A stretch of 64,000 nt of DNA from Brevibacillus laterosporus DSM 25 (GTDB lineage Bacteria; Bacillota; Bacilli; Brevibacillales; Brevibacillaceae): assembly GCF_002706795.1 (NCBI RefSeq), contig NZ_CP017705.1:3532501-3596500 (forward strand), in the 5' to 3' direction. Made by a program: the position numbers and the translations under genes. The notes under the pieces were generated by a model. That model worked only from the letters and a program-made list of their open reading frames with translations. It did no database searches and was not told the origin of the DNA. This document shows, in pieces, positions 10,217-18,591 of this stretch (positions are counted from its first letter, which is position 1; every line of letters starts with the position of its first letter).

Positions 10217-10744
10217 ATGTTATCTCGAACGAAATTGTCCCTCTTCTTGCTATTGCTGTTCATATTGGAAGGGTCGGTAGTACAAGTTTTTGTGCCGAGT
10301 GCATGGGGGATGTCTTACGAGACGATTCCCCGCTTTGCTTTAGTGGGAACGATCCTGATTTCTTTGTTTATCGGGAGACGAGAAGGATTATTATATGGAT
10401 TGGTCTTTGGGCTGCTACAAGATGTTATTTTTGGTCATATTATCGGTGTGTATACGTTATCTATGATGGTAGCAGGGTACTTTGCTGGACTAGTCTTAAT
10501 GCTATTTCATCGTAGCTTTGCCGTGGTGTTTACTACGCTTCTTCTAGTTCTGTTTGGGCATGAATGGCTTACTTATACACTATTTCGTTTATTTATGACC
10601 AATCCTGTAGATGTTCAATGGACACTTACTCACGAAATTTTTCCGACAGTTCTACTTAATATGTTGTTTGCGGCATTCGTTTATATACCGATGAAAAAGC
10701 TTTGTTTGCAAGTGCAAGAAAACAAAGAGCGCTCTCATGAGTAG
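10217..10744 (+). CDS. mreD: Rod-shape-determining protein MreD
   Basis: Integral membrane partner of MreC, about 175 residues with five or six hydrophobic segments, beginning MLSRTKLSLFLLLLFILEG. The central motif GRREGLLYGLVFGLLQDV is typical of Gram-positive MreD. The frame extends upstream into mreC, but ATG 10217 comes directly after the mreC stop, with AAAGGGGGTAAAT as ribosome site, so the two are coupled. The PBP2 gene follows after 27 bases, completing an mreBCD-PBP2 operon. Confidence 0.93.
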   Translation: MLSRTKLSLFLLLLFILEGSVVQVFVPSAWGMSYETIPRFALVGTILISLFIGRREGLLYGLVFGLLQDVIFGHIIGVYTLSMMVAGYFAGLVLMLFHRSFAVVFTTLLLVLFGHEWLTYTLFRLFMTNPVDVQWTLTHEIFPTVLLNMLFAAFVYIPMKKLCLQVQENKERSHE

Positions 10745-10771
10745 GATCTGACAGAAGGAGGAGTAGCTCGA

Positions 10772-13174
10772 ATGGGAGAGAACCAACAACAACCTAAATC
10801 CCATATTGCCACTAGATTAAACGTTTTGTTTTTTTTCGTGTTTATATTTTTTGCAGCTGTCATTTTACGACTTGCTTATGTACAAATCGTAGAAGGAGAA
10901 CAATATCAACACGATTTAGAAAAGTATAGTATTAGACAATTGCCAATACCTGCACCACGTGGTCGTATCTTAGATGTGAACCATAATGTTTTGGTCTCGA
11001 ATAAGCCTGTTTTTACGGTTACTTATACCTCTGAGCAAAAACGGGAAATTAATGAAGAAGCAGTAGCTGAAAAGCTGACGGGCTTGTTGCAAATGGATGA
11101 AAAGATAGGGACTGATAAAGAGCTGATAAAAAAAGCAACTGAATTACAGACAACATTACCAGTCACTCTAAAGCCTGAGCAATCTCAGAAGGTCATTCAG
11201 CAATTAACACCAAAAATAAATGCTCTGCCTAATTCGGATCAATTAAAGGGTATAAAGGACTATGATTTAGTAAAAACAGCTTTTGCTTTAGGACTTACAG
11301 TGCGTTCCCCTTTCGATGAAAATGATCGTGAGGCTTTACAAAAAAAATTGCCAGCAACGATTCAGGTAGATGGCAAAAACGTGGATACGAAGACAGCTTA
11401 TGACAGTCAATTATTAAAATACATCATCACAGCTAACGTACCGTATCCAATTGCTCTTGAAGACAAAGTAAAGGAATCTTTGCAAAAGGAAGTAAAATCA
11501 CTCTTAAATAAGATGCCTTCTGTTAGTCAGCTGAGCAGTAAAACGGATGCGGAATTACTTCAGTATGCTGCTAGATTTGATTTGGAGGTGGCATTACCAT
11601 TAACCCCTGAACAACGTCAATATCAGTGGCATCGCATTAGCATCTTAAATAGTATGCGAGATTATAGCATGCCTAAATTTATTCCTCGTCGCATCAAGGA
11701 AAACGCTACTGAAATTGAAGTAGCCAAAATCAATGAAAATTTAAGTGAATTACCTGGTATTAATGTAATTGTTGAACCTGTTCGTCAAATTAGACAAGAT
11801 GAGGATGGAGCCTTTGCCACACATATTCTTGGCTATATCAGTCCAATCAATGCAAGTCAGGTCAATGAGTATCTCGCGATGGGTTATTCCAAGACAGATC
11901 GTATTGGAGTCGAGGGATTAGAAAGATATTATGAGAAAGATTTGCGTGGAAAAGATGGCATTATGGATGTGCAGGTAAACAAGGATGCAGAGACGGTAGT
12001 GAAAGGAAGAACCCGTGAAGCAATACCTGGAAATGATTTGATCCTTTCCTTGGATTATCGCTTTCAAAGTAAATTAGAAGAAATTCTCAAACGGAATGTC
12101 AATGACATGAGACGCTCTGCTAAAGGAAAAGTGAACGCTGCTTCTGCTGTCGTGATGAATCCTAATACGGGTGAGGTTTTGGCCATGGCTAACTACCCTG
12201 ATTACGATTTAAACCTCCACTATAATCGAAAGCAATTCAATGAGAATTATGAAAAGGTAGTTGCCCCTGCACAGCTTAACAACGTTACAAGAGGGGTATA
12301 TCCACCAGCCTCTACAGTTAAACCAATTTCGGTTATGATGGCTTTACAAGAAAAATTAACAACACCCAATGAGTCGATTTTTGACCCTGGTTATTTCCAA
12401 TTTGGGGATGTTAAGAAACGGAACTGGAAACTAGGTGGCCATGGTCAAGTTGACGCCAGACGAGCAATAGCTGTATCTAATAACACCTACATGTATACTA
12501 TGGGATGGAGATTAAAGGAACGTGAAATAGCAAAAGGAAATAGCTATCGTGAATCCTTTAAGGTTATTAATTTTTACAATCAGCAATTTGGTCTAGGGGT
12601 TAAAACTGGAATTGATTTACCAAGTGAAAAAGCCGGTTGGCCAGCTCCAACATTTGAGATGGGTCGTATTGCCGATGCTCTAATTGGACAGTATGATAGT
12701 TTTACTCCTATCCAATTAGCTCAATATGTCTCTACAGTTGCAAATGGCGGTTATCGAATTCGTCCGCATATGGTTAAAGAAATTCGAAAAGGATCTATTG
12801 ATCCTAAGAAGCCAGGCGATGTAATTACAACTATAGAGCCACAGGTCTTAAATAAAATTAATATTAATCCAAGCTACCTCAAGGTGGTTCAAGAAGGGAT
12901 GCGTCGTGTTACTCAGCCTGGAGGTACCGCTGCGACAGCAATGGCAGGTTTACCATTTAGTGTAGCTGCTAAAACAGGTACTGCTCAAACAGGTGGAACA
13001 ACTTCTGATAACTCATTGATCCTTGGGTATGCACCTTACGAAAAACCTAAAATTTCCTTCGTGGTAGTGGTTCCTCATTCTGGAGGACATGGTTCAGATA
13101 AGATTGCACGTGAATTGCTGGAAGCCTATCATGCCTTGTATCCACTTAGTAGCACGGTAACGCCGACAGAGTAG
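10772..13174 (+). CDS. Class B penicillin-binding protein 2 (elongasome transpeptidase)
   Basis: Peptidoglycan DD-transpeptidase anchored by one N-terminal transmembrane segment (LNVLFFFVFIFFAAVILRL). The dimerisation box APRGRILD lies near residue 64. Active-site motifs are STVK at 514-517, SNN at 569-571 and KTGT at 734-737. It is 800 residues, longer than most PBP2 proteins. The excess is an enlarged, Lys/Gln-rich pedestal between residues 95 and 330 containing several SPF/LTPEQ-type helical segments. Genomic place after mreBCD suggests the mrdA/pbpA (PBP2A/PbpH) role with the RodA encoded at 14961. GGAGGAG precedes ATG 10772. A 7-bp hairpin without a T-run follows the stop. Confidence 0.93.
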   Translation: MGENQQQPKSHIATRLNVLFFFVFIFFAAVILRLAYVQIVEGEQYQHDLEKYSIRQLPIPAPRGRILDVNHNVLVSNKPVFTVTYTSEQKREINEEAVAEKLTGLLQMDEKIGTDKELIKKATELQTTLPVTLKPEQSQKVIQQLTPKINALPNSDQLKGIKDYDLVKTAFALGLTVRSPFDENDREALQKKLPATIQVDGKNVDTKTAYDSQLLKYIITANVPYPIALEDKVKESLQKEVKSLLNKMPSVSQLSSKTDAELLQYAARFDLEVALPLTPEQRQYQWHRISILNSMRDYSMPKFIPRRIKENATEIEVAKINENLSELPGINVIVEPVRQIRQDEDGAFATHILGYISPINASQVNEYLAMGYSKTDRIGVEGLERYYEKDLRGKDGIMDVQVNKDAETVVKGRTREAIPGNDLILSLDYRFQSKLEEILKRNVNDMRRSAKGKVNAASAVVMNPNTGEVLAMANYPDYDLNLHYNRKQFNENYEKVVAPAQLNNVTRGVYPPASTVKPISVMMALQEKLTTPNESIFDPGYFQFGDVKKRNWKLGGHGQVDARRAIAVSNNTYMYTMGWRLKEREIAKGNSYRESFKVINFYNQQFGLGVKTGIDLPSEKAGWPAPTFEMGRIADALIGQYDSFTPIQLAQYVSTVANGGYRIRPHMVKEIRKGSIDPKKPGDVITTIEPQVLNKININPSYLKVVQEGMRRVTQPGGTAATAMAGLPFSVAAKTGTAQTGGTTSDNSLILGYAPYEKPKISFVVVVPHSGGHGSDKIARELLEAYHALYPLSSTVTPTE

Positions 13175-13267
13175 GCTTTCTAAGATAAATTCGCTGAGTT
13201 TTTTATCAGCGAGGCAGGAGTTTGTTGTGTAAATGGCGAATGGTAACGGTCGAGGTGAAACATCTCC

Positions 13268-13939
13268 ATGAATACGGCCAAAAGTAAAGTAATCATCAAA
13301 GGAACCAAAGATGGGCTTGTCTTTTTTATGGACGATACGTGCTCATTCTCGGAGCTTTTAGATGATTTACGTGAAAAAATCGAGCACAGCCATCAACAAT
13401 TTTTCAGTGGTCCTCTCATCAGGATTACGTTAAAACTTGGGAAACGTTATTGCACTCCAGAGCAACAGGAAGAGTTAACGCAGATTATTCGGTTGAAGGG
13501 TAATCTGGTTATTCATATGATCGACTCGGATGTGATTCTTAAAGAAGAAGCATGCAAAGAAGCCAAAGCTCCCGGATTGATTGTACAAACAAATACGGTT
13601 CGTTCCGGTCAGGTATTAGAGTACGACGGAGATATTTTGCTACTGGGTGATGTTAATCCTGGTGGTACAATTAGAAGTACGGGGAGTATCTTCGTGTTAG
13701 GTAATCTTCGTGGCGTAGCGCAAGCGGGAACGAATGGCGACAAAGATGCTGTAATCGCCTCCGCTTGCTTACACCCTACCCAGCTGAGAATTGCGGAAGT
13801 AATCAGCCGTCCGGGAGATGAATGGTCGGACTATAGTGGTACTACCGAGTTTGCTTATTTGGAAGAGGATCGGATGGTAGTCGCTAAAATGAACTTTTTG
13901 CATCGCTTACGCTCAGATTTGGGTGAGAAGAAAGCATAA
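13268..13939 (+). CDS. minC: Septum site-determining protein MinC
   Basis: Inhibitor of FtsZ assembly that works with MinD to prevent polar division. The 223 residues comprise an N-terminal FtsZ-binding domain (VIIKGTKDGLVFFMDD) and a C-terminal right-handed beta-helix (GDVNPGGTIRSTGSIFVLG near residue 135), which binds MinD. ATG 13268 follows GAGGTGA by about nine bases. minD begins 29 bases downstream. minE is absent, as normal for Gram-positive rods, where DivIVA/MinJ take its role. Confidence 0.94.
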   Translation: MNTAKSKVIIKGTKDGLVFFMDDTCSFSELLDDLREKIEHSHQQFFSGPLIRITLKLGKRYCTPEQQEELTQIIRLKGNLVIHMIDSDVILKEEACKEAKAPGLIVQTNTVRSGQVLEYDGDILLLGDVNPGGTIRSTGSIFVLGNLRGVAQAGTNGDKDAVIASACLHPTQLRIAEVISRPGDEWSDYSGTTEFAYLEEDRMVVAKMNFLHRLRSDLGEKKA

Positions 13940-13968
13940 CGGTACGGAATGAAGGAGAGGGAGCATAC

Positions 13969-14763
13969 GTGGGTATTGCAATAGTTGTTACTTCAGGGAA
14001 AGGTGGAGTGGGTAAAACCACCTCATCTGCTAATATAGGAACCGCATTGGCTCTCAATGGCCAGAAGGTGTGTATGGTAGATACAGATATTGGCTTGCGC
14101 AATCTGGATGTAGTCATGGGACTGGAGAATCGTATCATTTACGACCTGATTGATGTAGCGGAAGGTAGTTGTCGCTTGCAACAGGCTTTAATTAAAGATA
14201 AGCGCTTTGAGACGTTGTCGCTATTACCAGCAGCACAGACCAAGGATAAATCGGCGATTACAACAGACCAGATGGAAGATATCGTCACTCAATTGAAGCG
14301 TGATTTTGACTATGTCATTATTGATTGTCCAGCAGGTATTGAACAAGGTTTCCGCAACGCCGTAGCGGGAGCTGATCAGGCTATTGTTGTGACAACTCCG
14401 GAAAAGGCAGCGGTGCGTGACGCAGATCGCATCATAGGTCTGCTCGAACGTGAAAATGTAGGAATGCCTAAATTAGTAATAAATCGGGTACGGTCTCATA
14501 TGGTTAAAAATGGTGATATGCTAGATGTGGAAGACATTCTGGATTTGCTTGCCATTGATTTACTAGGTGTGATTCCTGATGATGAATATATCATTAAATC
14601 TGCAAATGCAGGTGAGCCGGCAGTTATGAATCATGAATCTCGCGCTTCCTTAGCTTATCGAAATGTAGCAAGGCGTTTGTTAGGGGAATCAGTTCCCTTA
14701 CTTCCACTTCAGGATAAACCAGGAGTTTTTCATAAGTTCCGTAAGTTTTTTGGCTTAAAATAA
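13969..14763 (+). CDS. minD: Septum site-determining ATPase MinD
   Basis: Membrane-associated ParA-type ATPase that recruits MinC. It carries the deviant Walker A motif SGKGGVGKTT near residue 9 (with the signature first lysine), Walker B-like DYVIIDCPAG near 120 and, at the C-terminus, an amphipathic membrane-targeting helix (FHKFRKFFGLK). 264 residues is normal. The start is GTG 13969, preceded by the strong GAAGGAGAGGGAG ribosome site. A terminator follows 23 bases after the stop, ending the operon from radC/mreB onwards. Confidence 0.95.
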   Translation: MGIAIVVTSGKGGVGKTTSSANIGTALALNGQKVCMVDTDIGLRNLDVVMGLENRIIYDLIDVAEGSCRLQQALIKDKRFETLSLLPAAQTKDKSAITTDQMEDIVTQLKRDFDYVIIDCPAGIEQGFRNAVAGADQAIVVTTPEKAAVRDADRIIGLLERENVGMPKLVINRVRSHMVKNGDMLDVEDILDLLAIDLLGVIPDDEYIIKSANAGEPAVMNHESRASLAYRNVARRLLGESVPLLPLQDKPGVFHKFRKFFGLK

Positions 14764-14786
14764 GGAAAACTAGTCGAGAAACAGAG

Positions 14787-14814
14787 AACAGGGGTATACT
14801 CCTGTTTCTTTTTT
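14787..14814 (+). terminator. Terminator after minD
   Basis: AACAGGGG and CTCCTGTT pair (one G-U) around TATA; the T-rich tail TTCTTTTTT follows. Confidence 0.85.
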
Positions 14815-14960
14815 ACTGATCCGAACTTATGGAAATTTTATCTTAACAAAGTGCAACGAAGGTTCTTAGTGCCAAAGGTTTGGTTTTCAAGTTTTTCTTT
14901 GCATTTCAGAATAATATAAGACTTACAGATACTAGACCTTATCATGCACGGGGGAAAAAG

Positions 14961-16094
14961 ATGGATTTTGAAAAACGATATATAAAACAGTTGGATTGGT
15001 TGATTCTGTTAATCCTCCTAGGTCTCGGCTTGTTTAGTTATCTCGGTATTAGTGGCTCTGCCCCAGGAGTGGCGACAGCAAATCGGCAGCTTATGTGGTA
15101 TGGTATTGGTTTTGGCGTATTGTTTTGTACACTGATTATCGACTATCGTGTGTTTCGGCAACTATCATATATCGTGTACGCTGGAGGGTTAGTTTTACTT
15201 TTCGGTGTATTTTTTACGAAGGCGATTAACAATGCTACTAGTTGGTATAATCTGGGTGTCGTTCTGTTTCAACCATCTGAACCAATGAAAATTTTTACGA
15301 TAATAGCTACAGCACATTATATGTCCAAGCGTGAAGAAAAATTAGGTAAGCCGTATTATCTCTATGAATGGTGGCCTGTGTTTTTGATCATAGGGGTACC
15401 GCTTCTCATGATTTTTAAACAACCAGACCTGGGGACAGCTTTAGTCTTTTGTTCCATACTAGCAACTATGTTGATCGTCGGTGGTATTCGTGTACGGCAC
15501 ATGATTAGCTTTAGTGGGATTGCTGCTTTTGCAGTAGGATTGGTTTCCTATGTTTATATTTATCATAAAGAAGATATCTTTTTTAAATTGATTAAACCTT
15601 ACCAATGGGCTCGTATTGAATCTTGGTTAAACCCATATCATGATCCAGTAGGGCAAGGATTTCAGCTTTTACAATCCCTTATTGCTATTGGCTCTGGACA
15701 GTTAACGGGCAAAGGCTTACACACAGCTACACAGGCTAGCTTGTTGTGGGTACCAGTTGGTGAGAGTGATTTCATTTTTACTGTCATTGCAGAACGTCTG
15801 GGTTTTATTGGTGCAGGAATTATGATGATCTTGTTTTTCGTATTGGTTTATCGAATGATTCGGATTGCTATGGAGTGTAATGATCCATTTGGTGCTTATG
15901 TGGTATCAGGTGTGGTTGGAATGCTCACGTTTCAAATCTTTGAAAATATTGGAATGACCATTCAGTTAATGCCAATTACTGGTTTGCCTTTACCATTTAT
16001 TAGTTATGGTGGAAGTTCTCTTCTAACCAACTTCTTAACAATAGGTGTAGTGCTGAATATTGGGATGAGGAAGCAGAAACTTAGTTTCGATTAA
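14961..16094 (+). CDS. rodA: SEDS-family peptidoglycan polymerase, RodA-type
   Basis: Polytopic (about ten segments) glycosyltransferase of the RodA/FtsW/SpoVE family that polymerises lipid II with a class B PBP. Seen motifs include the GFGVLFCTLIIDYRVF region, the PSEPMK motif (residues about 110), KQPDLGTAL (catalytic Asp region), GWRQ-equivalent GSGQLTGKGLH and the C-terminal PLPFISYGGSSLL. ATG 14961 is preferred because GGGGG lies seven bases upstream; the frame is open 27 codons further but without a ribosome site. It follows minD and pairs well with the PBP2 at 10772. FtsW or SpoVE cannot be excluded from sequence alone. Confidence 0.88.
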   Translation: MDFEKRYIKQLDWLILLILLGLGLFSYLGISGSAPGVATANRQLMWYGIGFGVLFCTLIIDYRVFRQLSYIVYAGGLVLLFGVFFTKAINNATSWYNLGVVLFQPSEPMKIFTIIATAHYMSKREEKLGKPYYLYEWWPVFLIIGVPLLMIFKQPDLGTALVFCSILATMLIVGGIRVRHMISFSGIAAFAVGLVSYVYIYHKEDIFFKLIKPYQWARIESWLNPYHDPVGQGFQLLQSLIAIGSGQLTGKGLHTATQASLLWVPVGESDFIFTVIAERLGFIGAGIMMILFFVLVYRMIRIAMECNDPFGAYVVSGVVGMLTFQIFENIGMTIQLMPITGLPLPFISYGGSSLLTNFLTIGVVLNIGMRKQKLSFD

Positions 16095-16104
16095 GTTAAA
16101 AATC

Positions 16105-16133
16105 GTGACAAACCAATAAATGTGTGATATATT
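16105..16133 (+). promoter_or_regulatory. SigA-type promoter for the candidate RNA/csp leader
   Basis: GTGACA (16105-16110) and TATATT (16128-16133) with a 17-base spacer, 10 bases after the rodA stop. Transcription would begin near 16140. Confidence 0.7.
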
Positions 16134-16139
16134 CAAGGT

Positions 16140-16248
16140 AAGTTAACCATTTTACTTACCTAGTGATTTGATGGATTGGATGATATGCCGTGCTTTTCAG
16201 AGATAGCGTCACCATGTGATCAAGTCTCTGTTGGGCACGGCTTTTTTC
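16140..16248 (+). ncRNA. Candidate small RNA or terminated leader upstream of csp
   Basis: About 110 non-coding bases bounded by the promoter at 16105 and a strong terminator. A first hairpin pairs AGGTAAGT (16136-16143) with ACTTACCT (16154-16161); its left arm starts slightly before the assumed +1. A long rod follows: GCCGTGC (16187-16193), CAGAGA (16198-16203), TCAC / GTGA, TCTCTG (16225-16230), GCACGGC (16235-16241), then six T. No ribosome site or open frame is seen. It could be a free sRNA or an attenuator for the cold-shock gene 260 bases downstream. It does not match any riboswitch class I can recognise. Confidence 0.5.
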
Positions 16249-16312
16249 CTTGAAACAAGCTTTAAGTGATGGTTAACAGATATTTTAATCGTCTGAAAAG
16301 GCGAACATTTTG

Positions 16313-16349
16313 AAGTGACCCAGTAAATTGAGACAAGGAAAAAGCACCT
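16313..16349 (+). repeat. Diverged copy of the palindrome arm
   Basis: Thirty-seven bases align without gaps to 16371-16407 with about 28 identities (shared TGACCCAG, GAGACA, GAAAAA and CACCT). It lies 58 bases upstream in the same orientation and looks like an older, decayed copy of the same element end. Confidence 0.6.
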
Positions 16350-16366
16350 CCTGAATCGTATTAAAC

Positions 16367-16489
16367 AATGGACTGACCCAGGTTAATGAGACATTGAAAA
16401 AACACCTATGCTACCTGTCCCCATACGAGTATGGAAAACAGGTAGCATAGGTGTTTTTTCAATGTCTCATTAACCTGGGTCAGTCCATT
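16367..16489. repeat. 123-bp foldback palindrome (52-bp perfect arms)
   Basis: 16367-16418 and 16438-16489 are exact reverse complements over 52 bases. The 19-base centre holds a further 6-bp hairpin, CCATAC-GA-GTATGG. The trimmed ends read TGGACTGACCC...GGGTCAGTCCA, i.e. TG...CA as in many IS3-family termini. It has no coding capacity and no convincing target duplication. The right end lies four bases from the csp ribosome site. A non-autonomous MITE-like element or a collapsed IS relic is the best reading. Confidence 0.85.
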
Positions 16490-16506
16490 TCTAGGAGGTT
16501 TTTTCC

Positions 16507-16707
16507 ATGCAACAAGGTACTGTAAAATGGTTTAACGCAGAAAAAGGTTTTGGTTTCATTCAAGTTGAAGGCGGAGAAGATGTATTCGTACACTACAGCG
16601 CTATCCAAACTGAAGGTTTCAAAACTCTTGAAGAAGGTCAAAAAGTTGAGTTTGAAATCGTTCAAGGTAGCCGTGGACCACAAGCTGCTAACGTTAATCG
16701 TCTGTAA
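16507..16707 (+). CDS. Cold-shock protein (CspA/CspB family)
   Basis: 66-residue single OB-fold RNA/DNA chaperone that melts RNA structure at low temperature. RNP1 (KGFGFIQV) and RNP2 (VFVHYSAI) are intact, and length is exactly typical. The ribosome site AGGAGG (16493-16498) lies four bases after the right arm of the palindrome. If transcription starts upstream of the palindrome the mRNA leader would carry a 52-bp hairpin next to the ribosome site. Which of several csp paralogues it is cannot be told here. Confidence 0.95.
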   Translation: MQQGTVKWFNAEKGFGFIQVEGGEDVFVHYSAIQTEGFKTLEEGQKVEFEIVQGSRGPQAANVNRL

Positions 16708-16729
16708 GATCAAATATGTATAAAAAGAA

Positions 16730-16759
16730 GCAGTCTCTCTTTTGAGGGGCTGTTTTTTT
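16730..16759 (+). terminator. Terminator after csp
   Basis: GCAGTCTCTC and GAGGGGCTGT pair with two G-U pairs around a short T-rich loop; seven T follow. Confidence 0.8.
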
Positions 16760-16847
16760 ACATTTATGTTATCGATGTACAGCTTTGTTTTACATTGTCA
16801 TATCCCACGTAGACAAGTCATATACTCCTGAAAAGGGGGTGGGATGC

Positions 16848-17651
16848 ATGTTTCATGAGAGAGAACGGGTAAAGGATAGAAGGCAGGAAAGAAAAGAACA
16901 GCTTCTCTTACAATCGCGCGACAGTATGCCGCCACACATTGATGATCTACATGATCCGCTGGAAAGAGTGTTTATCCCGGATCAATATTCAAGAAGCACT
17001 GATTTCACAAACGAGACTCCCCCTAGCAAACCGGTGGGTTATCACTTTAAAAGGCAAATATATCTTTCTTTGGCGGTTATTGGAATAGCGTATGTTTTAT
17101 TAAAAAGTCCATTTGGTGTTCCAAATACATGGCGAGATTTATCAAGAGAAGTGATGACACGCGATTTCAATTTTGAGGGTGTGGCGGTATGGTATGAACA
17201 AGTTACAGGTCACTCACCAAGTGCGCTACCGGTTCTTTTTGATAAAAAAGAAAAGGAGAGTGTGCCAGCAAATGCCTATCAGCTAAGTAAGTGGAGTTTG
17301 CCAAAGGAGTGGAAAATAGCAAAGGAGTATGATTCCAAAAGTGCCAAATTAGTTGTTGATTTAGGGAATAAAGGAGAAGTCCTCAATATGGATACCGGCT
17401 GGGTAACTTCTGTTGGGGAAAAACCTGGCTATGGAACCACTGTAATCATCCAGTATACCGATGGTCGAGAGATTTGGTATGGAAATCTTGAAAAGGTAAA
17501 TGTATCTGTAAACGACTGGGTGAATACAAAGGACCTTGTTGGAGTTGCTAAACCTTTTACCGATCAAGAGATTAACACGCGTTACCTATTTATGGCGATG
17601 AAACAAAACGGGAAATTTATTAATCCATTGGACGTGATTTCATTTGAATGA
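16848..17651 (+). CDS. spoIVFA: SpoIVFA-like M23-domain sporulation protein
   Basis: Predicted bitopic protein of 267 residues: a charged cytoplasmic N-terminus (RERVKDRRQERKEQ), one transmembrane segment near residues 70-90 (IYLSLAVIGIAYVLLKSPFG) and a C-terminal LytM/M23 fold at about 180-265. The zinc ligands are missing (the HxH strand reads WYGNLEK), so it should be a non-catalytic domain. In B. subtilis SpoIVFA with BofA holds the protease SpoIVFB inactive until SpoIVB signals from the forespore. ATG 16848 follows AAGGGGGTGG. It overlaps spoIVFB by eight bases. Identity rests largely on this context. Confidence 0.82.
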   Translation: MFHERERVKDRRQERKEQLLLQSRDSMPPHIDDLHDPLERVFIPDQYSRSTDFTNETPPSKPVGYHFKRQIYLSLAVIGIAYVLLKSPFGVPNTWRDLSREVMTRDFNFEGVAVWYEQVTGHSPSALPVLFDKKEKESVPANAYQLSKWSLPKEWKIAKEYDSKSAKLVVDLGNKGEVLNMDTGWVTSVGEKPGYGTTVIIQYTDGREIWYGNLEKVNVSVNDWVNTKDLVGVAKPFTDQEINTRYLFMAMKQNGKFINPLDVISFE

Positions 17652-18486
17652 CTTTTGGCCAGGCGGTATTCGTGTCCGCATCCATCTTTTATTTTGGCTG
17701 GTCATTGGTCTAGCTGTAATGGCTGGCTATTTTATAGAAACGATTGCGCTTTTCATCATTGTACTTATTCATGAGCTTGGTCATATAGCGGCGGCTCGTG
17801 AACTCGGATGGGAAGTAAAAGAGATTCAATTGTTACCCTTTGGTGGGGTTGCAGTTATGGAGGAATCCCCCTCAGCAGATGCTATAGACGAGATTGTAGT
17901 AGCATTAGCGGGCCCTTTTATGAATATCGTTATGATTTTTTTTTCTCTTCTATTTTGGTGGTTAGGTATTTGGTCGGAGCATTGGGCCCATTTTTTTATG
18001 AAAAGTAATATGATGATTGCTTTGTTTAATTTATTACCGATGTGGCCCTTAGATGGTGGGCGCATTGTGCAAGCGGTATTAACATCGTTCATTTCTTATC
18101 GGAAAGCGGCGATCTTATCATTTAGTAGTAGTTGTGGATTTGCTATTTTACTGCTGGGAGCCGGAGTTTGGTTCTTTCATGCTAATCTAACTGCTGTTGC
18201 GATCTATTTGGCTCTTACCAATGGGCAAGCATACAAGCGCTTTCCTTATCAGTTTGTTCGTTTTTTACATAAAAGATATCAGGGAGCACCCAGACTAGAC
18301 AGGATAGAGCCTGTTCGTGTTCCATCTTCTCTATCTGTTTGGGAAGCTACCCATAAGCTACAAAAAGGTAAATACCATTTGTTTTATATAACAGGTAAAC
18401 AAGGTGGTGTACTACCTGAGGAGAATGTACTCTATGCTTGTCTAGTTGAACGGCGCCAGCGAGACTGGATCAGTAGCTTGTTGTAG
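17644..18486 (+). CDS. spoIVFB: Site-2 intramembrane metalloprotease SpoIVFB
   Basis: Polytopic M50 protease that releases active SigK from pro-SigK in the mother cell. HELGH lies at residues 43-47 and the second metal motif PLDGG has its Asp at 137, the same numbering as in B. subtilis SpoIVFB. A C-terminal soluble CBS-like portion follows (VPSSLSVWEATHKLQKGKYH). The start is TTG 17644, which overlaps the spoIVFA stop and has no good ribosome site, so translation probably depends on coupling. 280 residues is typical. Confidence 0.92.
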   Translation: MNDFWPGGIRVRIHLLFWLVIGLAVMAGYFIETIALFIIVLIHELGHIAAARELGWEVKEIQLLPFGGVAVMEESPSADAIDEIVVALAGPFMNIVMIFFSLLFWWLGIWSEHWAHFFMKSNMMIALFNLLPMWPLDGGRIVQAVLTSFISYRKAAILSFSSSCGFAILLLGAGVWFFHANLTAVAIYLALTNGQAYKRFPYQFVRFLHKRYQGAPRLDRIEPVRVPSSLSVWEATHKLQKGKYHLFYITGKQGGVLPEENVLYACLVERRQRDWISSLL

Positions 18487-18591
18487 CTTGTGACGGTTTT
18501 GGGTTATGTTACAAGCAGTTCTACTATTTTTCAAATCGAGTAGAAATGCGCTACAATGAGTGATAGGACAGACCTCCAGGAGGAAAATTAG

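Noticed and set aside
13191-13212. TCGCTGA/TCAGCGA hairpin after PBP2 as a terminator
   Set aside because: No T-run follows; minC is probably read through from the upstream operon.
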